A stretch of 8,691 nt of DNA from Thermoplasmata archaeon (GCA_021811505.1 JAJZOM010000266.1:1-8691), one strand, 5' to 3'. Counted from the stretch's first letter, positions 1 to 6,287 are shown. Notes: generated by a model from the letters alone, not told the origin. Translations and numbers: made by a program.

Positions 1-25
1 TGGCGGTCACCCCGGGTGACCGCCA
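1..25. repeat. Perfect 25-bp palindrome at the window edge
   Basis: Bases 1-12 (TGGCGGTCACCC) are the exact reverse complement of bases 14-25, around a single central base at 13. It lies inside the radical SAM reading frame, where it encodes AVTRGDR. It is GC-rich compared with its surroundings and begins at the very first base, so its full length cannot be seen. It could be an ordinary coding palindrome or the turning point of a fold-back chimera at a contig end. Confidence 0.8.
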
Positions 26-704
26 TGGACTTCATTTTTTCCGCTGATGCGGGGTACAGATTGTATCTGTCATAAATGATCCGTGATCCGGTTTCTGCTG
101 CTGCCTCGATCATGCCCCTTATATCGCCCGTTGTGTCATTGAATCCCCTTATGATTGGACCAAAAAATATCCATGTTTCTATTCCCTTCTCCCTTAGCCT
201 CCGGATAGCTTCCACCCTCGATGCAGGAGAAGGCGTTTCGGGTTCCAGCATTCGGGCTTTCCTGTTGTCAGTGGTAGTGATTGTGAACCCCACGTCGATA
301 CTGTTCCTGTGTTTTTCCAGGATGTCTGTATCCCTCATCACCAGGGGAGATTTGGTCTGTATCGTAACACTGAACCCATTATCTGCAAGCATTGCTATGC
401 TTTCCCGGGTCAATTTAAACCTGCCCTCCACCGGCTGGTAGGGATCGGTTATCGTCGAGACTCCGACGATACCTTTCCTTTTCCTCTTGACCTCGCTTCT
501 CAGAATATCAAGAATGTTTACTTTGACAACAACATATTTACCCCAGTCAGCGCTCGGCCTAATCTTAGTGAAGTCCATTGCGTAACAGTAAATGCATGAA
601 TGGAGGCATCCGAGGTATGGATTCAATGAGTAATCAAGTTCCCTCAACCCTGATTTTCCAAGGGCAGACTTCACTTCGATCTCCTGAACCTCTATTTCCC
701 TCAT
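1..704 (-). CDS. Radical SAM protein, SplB/COG1533-like (3' end beyond the window)
   Basis: Translating the reverse strand from the ATG at 704 gives 234 residues that stay open to the left edge, so the C-terminus is missing. The cluster motif NPYLGCLHSCIYCYA lies at residues 28-42, with C33, C37 and C40 in the CxxxCxxC spacing that binds the SAM-cleaving 4Fe-4S cluster. The NPYxGCxHxCxYCYA context is typical of COG1533, annotated as SplB-like DNA repair photolyase, although most archaeal members are uncharacterised. Later stretches fit the radical SAM barrel: GVSTITDPYQPVE (81-93), the TIQTKSP strand (114-120), and IFFGPIIRGFND (179-190). Family members are often near 280-300 residues, so perhaps 50 are lost. 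The ATG follows the Nre stop by one base, implying co-transcription and translational coupling. Family assignment is firm; a DNA-repair role is inference. Whether the last residues are genuine depends on the edge palindrome. Confidence 0.9.
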   Translation of the reverse strand, partial: MREIEVQEIEVKSALGKSGLRELDYSLNPYLGCLHSCIYCYAMDFTKIRPSADWGKYVVVKVNILDILRSEVKRKRKGIVGVSTITDPYQPVEGRFKLTRESIAMLADNGFSVTIQTKSPLVMRDTDILEKHRNSIDVGFTITTTDNRKARMLEPETPSPASRVEAIRRLREKGIETWIFFGPIIRGFNDTTGDIRGMIEAAAETGSRIIYDRYNLYPASAEKMKSMAVTRGDR

Positions 705-705
705 T

Positions 706-1950
706 TTACATGAACCTGTCAAGGCCCCTCGACATCTCTATGGGCCATATCATGGACTTTTCTATCCATCTTTCCGGTGGTACCCTTAAGGATTCCTTCA
801 TTCTCTCCATGGCGGCAGCAAATGTCGGAAACCTTTCAGGTTTTCCCCTGAACATCTCTCTTAGGTTTTCCCTGACGTACCATACCCCCACAGGAATGTT
901 GAACCCCGGATATATCTCCCTCCAGAGCATTGCTGATCCCTGTCTTCTTTCCCGCTCCAGCATCTCCAGTACTGCCAGTCTCGAAGAATAATAGCAACCT
1001 CCTATGTCGGGGTAGTCTGTCCTACCTCTGTTTCCCTCGTAATCAATCTGGGTTTCCGTAACGTTCGAGAAATAGTTCCACGTTGTGTCAGGGAACCAGG
1101 CTTCACCCCATTCAAAAAGCCATTGCCTGGGAGAAATGATCGCTGTAAAGAGGTTCCCGCTGACTTTTCTTGTGTAAAGCCAGAATTCATTAACCAGCGG
1201 CATCCTCTTTACCCCGACAAGAATCTGGTCTGAAAGATTCTTGTCTGCCGCTGTGATGGACCATCTTGTTGGCACCATTTTCCTGTCTTTTTCCTTGCCA
1301 AGTGCACCAAGGCTCAGTATTCTGGCTATTCTCGACACATCAACGCCTGAACCGTAGAGGACTTTCATGGCCTCGTTGCTCCTTAGATCTGTGTCTCCAT
1401 ATACCCTCTCCACCACATTGTCAAGTTTAGCGTTTCCGATCCTGATCTTGCTCAGGGGAGCAGAGGGCCCCATTGGCGGAGAATATTCCGAGAGAACGAC
1501 ATCCTTTCCGTCGAATGAACGATCCATCACCATCTCAACCTCCGTGGGTTTAGCGGATAGCCCGACCAGCTGAATGCTTTGGAGAAAATCGTCCGGATTG
1601 GATGCAGTTTTCACCGAGATATTCCTCCCTCCCCTCATTATGGACAGCCTCATTGAAAGGAATTCCTCCAGATCCATGTTCAGCCACAAAGCAGGATTTT
1701 CATATATAGAAGTGTCTCCGTGGACAGGTGGTGTGGAAGGATATATAGTTACTTTCGGATAACCGAACCTGCCAATGAATACACTGGGCGGTGAAGAACC
1801 GTTAAGCTCTCTTCCCTTGATTGCATCGAATTTAGGTCTTATCAGGTTTCCTATGGAAACAGGGCAGTAGCTAAGCCCGCACAGCATTTTAGCCCCCCTG
1901 CACTTCACACACAGCGTTGGGGGAATTTTCATTGTTGTTCTGAATTCCAT
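706..1950 (-). CDS. nreA: Archaeal Nre family DNA repair protein (NreA-like)
   Basis: This is a 414-residue protein with the archaeal Nre layout (COG1602, DUF650/DUF651). Near the N-terminus are four cysteines, C14, C17, C24 and C29, in a C-x2-C-x6-C-x4-C pattern with LCGLSYCPV, the usual Nre zinc-finger-like start. VFIGRFGYPKV follows at residues 57-67, another family hallmark. In Haloferax, NreA acts with UvrABC on mitomycin-type damage and contacts PCNA through a C-terminal PIP box. Here the protein ends SRGLDRFM, which keeps the L-x-x-F spacing but has Ser where PIP boxes have Gln and Met at the last aromatic position. The ATG at 1950 is supported by a TATA-like box about 29 nt upstream; M7 (1932) is a weaker alternative. 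The next gene starts one base after the stop. The family call is strong; the repair role is transferred from homologues. Confidence 0.9.
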   Translation of the reverse strand: MEFRTTMKIPPTLCVKCRGAKMLCGLSYCPVSIGNLIRPKFDAIKGRELNGSSPPSVFIGRFGYPKVTIYPSTPPVHGDTSIYENPALWLNMDLEEFLSMRLSIMRGGRNISVKTASNPDDFLQSIQLVGLSAKPTEVEMVMDRSFDGKDVVLSEYSPPMGPSAPLSKIRIGNAKLDNVVERVYGDTDLRSNEAMKVLYGSGVDVSRIARILSLGALGKEKDRKMVPTRWSITAADKNLSDQILVGVKRMPLVNEFWLYTRKVSGNLFTAIISPRQWLFEWGEAWFPDTTWNYFSNVTETQIDYEGNRGRTDYPDIGGCYYSSRLAVLEMLERERRQGSAMLWREIYPGFNIPVGVWYVRENLREMFRGKPERFPTFAAAMERMKESLRVPPERWIEKSMIWPIEMSRGLDRFM

Positions 1951-1975
1951 AATTTCTTATCTATCACATTACGGG

Positions 1976-1984
1976 TATATGAAA
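1976..1984 (-). promoter_or_regulatory. TATA-like box for the Nre operon
   Basis: On the reverse strand this reads TTCATATAC, centred about 29 nt before the Nre ATG. Archaeal transcription starts about 25 nt after the box, so the mRNA would begin at or just before the ATG and be essentially leaderless. No Shine-Dalgarno motif precedes the ATG, which agrees. It lies just after the stop of the 140-residue gene, so Nre and the radical SAM gene can be transcribed independently of that gene. Confidence 0.5.
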
Positions 1985-1996
1985 ATTGCCTTAATC

Positions 1997-2419
1997 TCAA
2001 AGAAGTCCTTTAATTCCGGATATTTCCTCAAATGATCTTATCAGGAATGGATAGTCGGCTGGCTTTAGATCGTTTTCTTTTGCAGCATTCCTCAATGCCT
2101 TGGACCACCGGTCCAGGTCTTCCTCGAACTCCCGTATGCAGCGTTTCATCTCGTCATCGTCCGGCACGGTTGTACGATTCGCTCCGCTCTTTGCCGAATA
2201 GAATATGAATTTTGCCTCATCTGCCTTCAGAAAATAGTATCTCTCCGTGCCGATCATCACTTCCACAAATTCATTCTCTCTGAACATTATCACCTCATCT
2301 GCGACAGCAAGTGAGACCTCTCTCGCTCCCTCGCCGTCCCTCAAGTAACTTTCCGGAAATTTCCTGTTTCCCAGGGATGTCCATATTTCCATTGCTATTT
2401 TTTCCGGTGATTTGATCAT
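1997..2419 (-). CDS. Conserved-looking hypothetical protein, 140 aa
   Basis: I do not recognise this family. The 140-residue product has no signal peptide, membrane segment, cysteine cluster or nucleotide-binding motif. The first half appears to alternate beta strands: EVSLAVADEVIMF (residues 34-46), FVEVMIGTERYYFLKADEAKFIFYSA (51-76). The second half looks helical and strongly charged: DDDEMKRCIREFEEDLDRWSKALRNAA (about 87-113), and it ends in a short hydrophobic segment, IRSFEEISGIKGLL. This alpha+beta pattern suggests a small soluble cytoplasmic protein. It is the first gene of the leftward block, but a separate promoter follows it, so it need not share a function with Nre. Its start is supported by a TATA-like box about 30 nt upstream, and an operator-like inverted repeat sits directly before the ATG. 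That it is a gene is likely; its function is unknown. Confidence 0.75.
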   Translation of the reverse strand: MIKSPEKIAMEIWTSLGNRKFPESYLRDGEGAREVSLAVADEVIMFRENEFVEVMIGTERYYFLKADEAKFIFYSAKSGANRTTVPDDDEMKRCIREFEEDLDRWSKALRNAAKENDLKPADYPFLIRSFEEISGIKGLL

Positions 2420-2420
2420 T

Positions 2421-2439
2421 TTGCATACATGCTATGCAA
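2421..2439. promoter_or_regulatory. Operator-like inverted repeat over a transcription start
   Basis: TTGCATA (2421-2427) and TATGCAA (2433-2439) are perfect 7-bp inverted arms around a 5-bp spacer, CATGC. The repeat lies between the reverse-strand TATA-like box and the ATG of the 140-residue gene at 2419, covering the predicted start of transcription. That position is typical of archaeal repressor operators, because a bound dimer would block RNA polymerase. If the mRNA is leaderless the repeat is hardly transcribed, so a DNA site is more likely than an RNA hairpin. The regulator is unknown. Confidence 0.55.
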
Positions 2440-2444
2440 GGCCA

Positions 2445-2452
2445 TTTTTATA
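2445..2452 (-). promoter_or_regulatory. TATA-like box for the 140-aa gene
   Basis: The reverse strand reads TATAAAAA, the closest match to an archaeal TATA box in this gap. It is centred about 30 nt before the ATG at 2419, placing transcription start at or a few bases before the start codon. Confidence 0.6.
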
Positions 2453-2565
2453 CCTATCGCTCCACTTTCACCGCTCACTGATATTCATGATTCTATGCTT
2501 CCGAAAGCATCCTCACGGTCTCTTTCCTCTACCATATGATTATTATTTCCAGCCATTAGGGATAA

Positions 2566-2575
2566 GATATTATTA
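2566..2575 (+). promoter_or_regulatory. TATA-like box for the nucleotidyltransferase gene
   Basis: GATATTATTA is centred about 28 nt before the ATG at 2598, fitting a leaderless mRNA; no Shine-Dalgarno site precedes that ATG. With the reverse-strand box at 2445-2452 it makes 2420-2597 a divergent promoter region. Nothing else gene-like was seen in that gap. Confidence 0.45.
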
Positions 2576-2597
2576 CTGCTGCAAATACTCTATTTCA

Positions 2598-3530
2598 ATG
2601 ATAGGCGCTATACTTGCCGGGGGGTTTGGCAAGAGGCTCAGGCCTTTGACAGACAAGATACCCAAAGCATTGATAGAGATAAGCAAAAATTACACCATAA
2701 TGGACAGGCAACTGCTGGACTTTCAGAGAGCGGGTATAAATGTGGTATATGTTCTAACCAGCTACCTGGGCAGCGTCATCGAGGAGAGATATGGAAAAGA
2801 GTGGAACGGAATTAAACTTGTGTATCTGCCTGAAGAAAAGCCACTTGGTAAACTGTTCTCCTTGAGAAATCTCATAGGCGTCGCAGGTGACAGTGACGTA
2901 ATCATGAGAAACGGGGATACCGTTTCTGATATAGACATAAATGAGTTCATCAAGTTCTCTGAGACCTCCAACTATTCCCTTGTAATTCAAGCCACGAGAA
3001 TGAGGAGCCCTTATGGTATTATCGAAACAAGCGGTAACCGCATTACCGGCTTCAGGGAGAAGCCTCTGCTTGAAACACTCATAAATTCTGGATTATACTA
3101 CATTAAGAAAGATGTGTACCCTTACTTTTTGAAGGAGTATGAGGAAAAGGAAATTGAAACAACCGTTTTCCCCCTTCTGGCCGAGAAAGGGCTTGCCGGG
3201 ATCTTCCATGACGATTCTTTCTGGATAGGAATTGACAGTGACAAGGACCTGGAGACTGCCAGAAATTATTACGAGGGGAGGGTTGATATGCTTTGGGGCA
3301 ATTTGAAAACAAATTTCTCTGGTAAGAGCTTCACTTTCTATACTTACGATATCTATGCCGGTGAAACACTGGAGATGGAACATGAAGGCGGCATAATGAG
3401 AGTGACCAAGGGAAACCTTACTGCGTCCGGGAAGACGAAGTTTGCTGAAGGCAGTATAACGGAAATTGCCGGCAGATTAAAAATAAAGGCTGGTCCTAGG
3501 TCCATAATCGAAGTTGTTCAGAAAACTTAA
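2598..3530 (+). CDS. NDP-sugar pyrophosphorylase with cupin-like C-terminal tail
   Basis: The 310-residue product transfers a nucleotidyl group from an NTP to a sugar-1-phosphate (GT-A-like fold, COG1208). The signature GGFGKRLRPLT lies at residues 8-18, with the PK pair at 22-23. Other family marks are PLG (82-84), the metal-binding GD (106-107), SPYGIIE (137-143), FREKP (152-156), NSG (163-165), and FWIGIDSDKDLE (208-219), replacing the more common W-x-D-I-G-T-P-E-D-L. Bacterial relatives often end in hexapeptide repeats; here about 70 residues (240-310) instead form short beta strands with glycines, like a small cupin, without a clear metal-binding His set. The sugar and nucleotide cannot be read from sequence; a role in glycan or glycoprotein precursor synthesis is inference. 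The ATG at 2598 starts directly at the first beta strand; an extension back to 2412 would cross the promoter and antisense gene and is low-complexity. Confidence 0.9.
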   Translation: MIGAILAGGFGKRLRPLTDKIPKALIEISKNYTIMDRQLLDFQRAGINVVYVLTSYLGSVIEERYGKEWNGIKLVYLPEEKPLGKLFSLRNLIGVAGDSDVIMRNGDTVSDIDINEFIKFSETSNYSLVIQATRMRSPYGIIETSGNRITGFREKPLLETLINSGLYYIKKDVYPYFLKEYEEKEIETTVFPLLAEKGLAGIFHDDSFWIGIDSDKDLETARNYYEGRVDMLWGNLKTNFSGKSFTFYTYDIYAGETLEMEHEGGIMRVTKGNLTASGKTKFAEGSITEIAGRLKIKAGPRSIIEVVQKT

Positions 3531-3561
3531 TAAAGATAATGACATAATGACCGGATTGCTA

Positions 3562-3927
3562 ATGACTATCATAACGAGGGATTTGCTAATCCAAGCTCTC
3601 GATAATGTCTATGGCAAGAAAGGAATGGCCCGACACGATATAGAAGAACTTTCGGATTTTGTTCTTTCCTTCTTTGGTTATGAGGACTATGTTCTCGATA
3701 ACATGCTTTCGGCTGCTGAGAGAGATGTGTTTTACAATCTTGAGGAATACGGCCTTCTGGAAGCAAAGAGAGAAGAGGTCAACATCATACGTGGAAAATC
3801 TTGGAGAATAAATCAGTGGACGTACAAGAAAAACAATATTCTGAAAGCTGCGAGTGTCAAGGAGGAGAAGAAGGCCTCCGAGAATCCATACGATGATATA
3901 TTCAAGGCCATGGACGGAAACCAGTAA
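3562..3927 (+). CDS. DUF6015-like small archaeal protein
   Basis: A 121-residue soluble protein beginning MTIITRDLLIQALDN. The pattern of an N-terminal helix, ARHDIEELSDFVLSFFGYEDYVLDN (about residues 23-47), AERDVFYNLEEYGLLEAKREEV (52-73), then SWRINQWTYKK (79-89) matches what I recall of DUF6015, a family of unknown function in Thermoplasmata and related Euryarchaeota. The middle reads as a compact helical, winged-helix-like unit (E-YGLL then a beta hairpin), which hints at nucleic-acid binding but proves nothing. The tail (from about 95) is charged and probably disordered. The gene starts 31 nt after the nucleotidyltransferase stop, and a TATA-like stretch (AATAAAGA, 3529-3536) lies about 29 nt before 3562, so it may have its own leaderless transcript. 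ATG 3547 would add five residues, and 3514 would overlap the previous gene. The family call is from memory and moderate. Confidence 0.75.
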   Translation: MTIITRDLLIQALDNVYGKKGMARHDIEELSDFVLSFFGYEDYVLDNMLSAAERDVFYNLEEYGLLEAKREEVNIIRGKSWRINQWTYKKNNILKAASVKEEKKASENPYDDIFKAMDGNQ

Positions 3928-3979
3928 AATATCAAATTTCTACTGCCTTCTTTTGGAATGCACCCTTTGCTTAGTTAAA

Positions 3980-3987
3980 ATTAAATA
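3980..3987 (+). promoter_or_regulatory. TATA-like box for the MFS transporter
   Basis: ATTAAATA in the 3928-4073 gap predicts transcription from about 4010, giving a leader of about 22 nt to the TTG at 4032 or about 64 nt to the TTG at 4074. No other clear TATA box lies in this gap. Confidence 0.4.
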
Positions 3988-4064
3988 CCGATTCCTCATA
4001 AGTAAACAGTAAAACAGAGCCGTTTCTAATATTGCCAGTCCTTGTATGGAGTGGAACATATTCA

Positions 4065-4069
4065 GGTGA
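4065..4069 (+). promoter_or_regulatory. Shine-Dalgarno site deciding the TTG start at 4074
   Basis: GGTGA sits four bases before the TTG at 4074, complementary to the 3' end of archaeal 16S rRNA. The earlier in-frame TTG at 4032 has no such site. The same bases hold the TGA stop of a 7-codon ATG frame (4046-4069). Confidence 0.45.
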
Positions 4070-4073
4070 AATA

Positions 4074-5414
4074 TTGGGCTTTTTCAGCAAATTGGATAAT
4101 TCAAGAATAACAACGGCTTACATAGCGATAATGCTGCTTGCTTCTATGGGACTTTTCATAGATGGTTTTGATCTGAATGAGATATCTACTGTTAATGAAC
4201 TTATTCTAAAAAATCTCTTTGCGGAAACCCAGCTGGAATATCTTCTCATAAATGTCTCCTCGTTCATTGGTATGGGGATAGGGGCAGTTGCTTTAGGTTT
4301 GGTATCAGACAGGTATGGGCGAAACCTGGTATTTGCCCTTGATCTTGTTTTCTTTGCTGTTTTTGGTATTTTAGCAGGCCTTGCAACAAACTGGTACGAA
4401 CTGTTTGCTTTCAGATTCCTCCTTGGAATCGGCATTGGCGGGGACTATCCCGTCAGTTCCACAATTCTTTCTGAATTTTCGCCGAGAATGAAGAGGGGCA
4501 AGGTACTGATGCTGATGGTTGGATTTTACTGGATAGGAATACTCGTTTCCAACGGCATTTCGTATGCCCTCATATCTTCACTGGGACTCCTCTACTGGAG
4601 ATATCTTTTTGTGATAAGCGGACTCATCGCTGTGCCGATCATACTTCTGAGATTCAGGATTCCAGAAAGTCCGCGGTGGCTGAAGGCCCACGGAAGACCG
4701 GAGGAAGCTGTGGAAAGCATCGAAAGAATTGCTGGGGCTCAGGGAACAGGATCCGAATCAGTAGAAACCGGCGCCAGACCAGTGAGGAGGATATCACTGT
4801 TTTTCTCCATATTTTTTGTTCTTTCTGCATGGTTCCTGTTTGATCTTGCTTCGTACCCTGTAGGATTCTATTTTCCAAACGCGGTGTTTGTTCTGCTGGG
4901 CTTTTCGGGGAGGTATTCCCTTGTCGTGGCATTGCTAAAGATCTCTGTTTTTGGAGCCCTTATCTCGGTGGGAGCCATTATTGGATACATAATAGCAATA
5001 CTCATAATAGACAGGATTGGAAGAAGACCTCTAACAATTGCGGGTTTCCTCGCCATGACTGTGCTGCTGCTTGTTTTCACAGTCTTCAGGCTCACCGGTA
5101 CACCAGTCGTAATATTCTACTTCCTGTTCGTAATGATGGAGCAGTGGATTGGGGCGGTGACCCTTTTCTATCCCACTGAAATTTTCAGAACGGATATCCG
5201 ATCCACAATGCAGGGTATTGCCACCATGGTTTCAAGGATAGGTGCCATAGCCGGAATTTTCCTGTTCCCACTCTTCCAAACATACCAGGCCTTCTTTGTC
5301 GCATTTCTGGCATGCCTAGCAGGACTTCTCATTTCAGTGGCTCTGGCCCCGGAGACAGTGGGCAAGACCATCGAGGCCGCGTCAGGAGAGAAGGTTTCGG
5401 AAAATACAGGCTGA
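4074..5414 (+). CDS. MFS transporter, metabolite:H+ symporter type
   Basis: The 446-residue membrane protein has twelve likely hydrophobic segments and standard Major Facilitator marks. TM1 carries GLFIDGFDL (residues 26-34), with acidic residues typical of proton-coupled members. The loop motif DRYGRN is at 79-84 and its repeat DRIGRRP at 313-319. GIGIGGDYPVSSTILSEF (118-135) is the form seen in phosphate and organic-acid proton symporters as well as sugar porters; PESPRWL (197-203) and a closing APETVGKTIEA (425-435) also match that superfamily. Substrate is unknown: phosphate, sugar or carboxylate are all possible. The loop between TM6 and TM7 (about 204-240) is cytoplasmic and charged. 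No in-frame ATG occurs before TM1, so the start must be TTG; 4074 has a Shine-Dalgarno site, while 4032 would add 14 residues. Confidence 0.88.
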   Translation: MGFFSKLDNSRITTAYIAIMLLASMGLFIDGFDLNEISTVNELILKNLFAETQLEYLLINVSSFIGMGIGAVALGLVSDRYGRNLVFALDLVFFAVFGILAGLATNWYELFAFRFLLGIGIGGDYPVSSTILSEFSPRMKRGKVLMLMVGFYWIGILVSNGISYALISSLGLLYWRYLFVISGLIAVPIILLRFRIPESPRWLKAHGRPEEAVESIERIAGAQGTGSESVETGARPVRRISLFFSIFFVLSAWFLFDLASYPVGFYFPNAVFVLLGFSGRYSLVVALLKISVFGALISVGAIIGYIIAILIIDRIGRRPLTIAGFLAMTVLLLVFTVFRLTGTPVVIFYFLFVMMEQWIGAVTLFYPTEIFRTDIRSTMQGIATMVSRIGAIAGIFLFPLFQTYQAFFVAFLACLAGLLISVALAPETVGKTIEAASGEKVSENTG

Positions 5415-5456
5415 GGTTCGCCGGAAGCATGGATGATCACTTACAAGAAACTCTGG

Positions 5457-5464
5457 TTTTATAT
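5457..5464 (+). promoter_or_regulatory. TATA-like box upstream of the aquaporin
   Basis: TTTTATAT is the strongest TATA match in the 5415-5553 gap and predicts transcription near 5487. That is after the ATG at 5473, which argues against that codon as the start. A second box, CATATATC (5504-5511), would give a start near 5533 and a leader of about 20 nt before 5554. Confidence 0.4.
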
Positions 5465-5553
5465 CGGTACTGATGTTTCTCCCGTATGACATATCTTTTG
5501 AAAGCATATATCAGATGGACAAAGAACATTGGCATAATGGGGGTTGGCTAGCG

Positions 5554-6273
5554 ATGGAATATTCTCTGAGCCAAAAACTGGCAGCTGAACTTGCTGGGAC
5601 ATATCTTCTTGTTTTGGGAGGACCGGGAAGTGCAATTGTGGCGGTCGGTGTTTTTGGGATCCCATGGGGACCAATGACGCTTTTCTTCAACGCGATAGGT
5701 TTTGCGATTGCTATAATAGGAGGCATTTACGCACTGGGTCACATTTCCGGAGGTCACTTCAATTCTGCCATAACCCTGGGTTTGCTTGTTTCTGGGAAAA
5801 TGCCAAGGAGAGACGCACTGCCATATATAGTTGCACAATTCGCCGGAGCCCTTCTTGCTTCGCTCACTGCCCTGCTCTTTTTCGGATATACTGTCGGGAA
5901 TGTTGTTTATTTTGGGGCCAGTTATCCCGGTCCGAGGGGGCCCGTTGTGGCATTCATTGCCGAACTAATAATGACATTCTTCCTTCTGTGGATTGTACAG
6001 GGGGTCGTCAACTATGGAAAACTGGGAACTGGGTTCGCCGGAATTGCAATTGGTTTTTACATAATGTTTGAGGTTATGATAATTGGCACCGTGAGTGGGG
6101 GTTCCGTTAATCCTGCAAGATCTTTCGGACCTGCTGTTGTGTCGGGCATACTTTTCAACCCGGCTTTCAGTCAGTGGATTTATTTCACTGCACCGTTTAT
6201 TGGTGGAGCGCTTGGGGCAATCACCTTTGCATGGCTATTCAAGCCAAGAAAGGAGGTCCTTCTGCCGGGCTGA
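5554..6273 (+). CDS. Aquaporin / MIP-family channel with NSA first motif
   Basis: The 239-residue protein has six hydrophobic segments plus two half-helices in the MIP fold and starts like AqpZ (QKLAAELAGTYLLV against KLAAECFGTFWLV). The first half-helix reads GHISGGHFNSAIT, so the usual NPA is NSA at residues 71-73; the second, GGSVNPARSFGPA, is canonical. Hand alignment to AqpZ and AqpM gives selectivity-filter residues Phe (20 before the first N), Val (12 before the second N), Gly (3 before) and Arg (3 after): F/V/G/R. The absent histidine resembles archaeal AqpM rather than strict water channels, suggesting a wider pore for water plus small neutral solutes such as glycerol or dissolved gases. 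That permeability is inference. ATG 5554 starts directly before the family N-terminus; ATGs at 5515 and 5473 are possible but add non-homologous sequence. Confidence 0.9.
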   Translation: MEYSLSQKLAAELAGTYLLVLGGPGSAIVAVGVFGIPWGPMTLFFNAIGFAIAIIGGIYALGHISGGHFNSAITLGLLVSGKMPRRDALPYIVAQFAGALLASLTALLFFGYTVGNVVYFGASYPGPRGPVVAFIAELIMTFFLLWIVQGVVNYGKLGTGFAGIAIGFYIMFEVMIIGTVSGGSVNPARSFGPAVVSGILFNPAFSQWIYFTAPFIGGALGAITFAWLFKPRKEVLLPG

Positions 6274-6287
6274 ATCTGAGATTTATT

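Noticed and set aside
76..991. Several + strand open frames at the left end
   Set aside because: They are antisense to the Nre and radical SAM genes, which carry clear family motifs, and have no promoter or ribosome-site support.
2412..2597. 62-residue N-terminal extension of the nucleotidyltransferase
   Set aside because: It would overlap the divergent promoter and the start of the opposite gene, is rich in aromatic residues without homology, and the family begins exactly at the ATG at 2598.
3514..3561. Longer start for the DUF6015-like gene
   Set aside because: It would overlap the preceding gene by 17 nt and add residues not expected from the family; a TATA-like stretch at 3529-3536 supports 3562.
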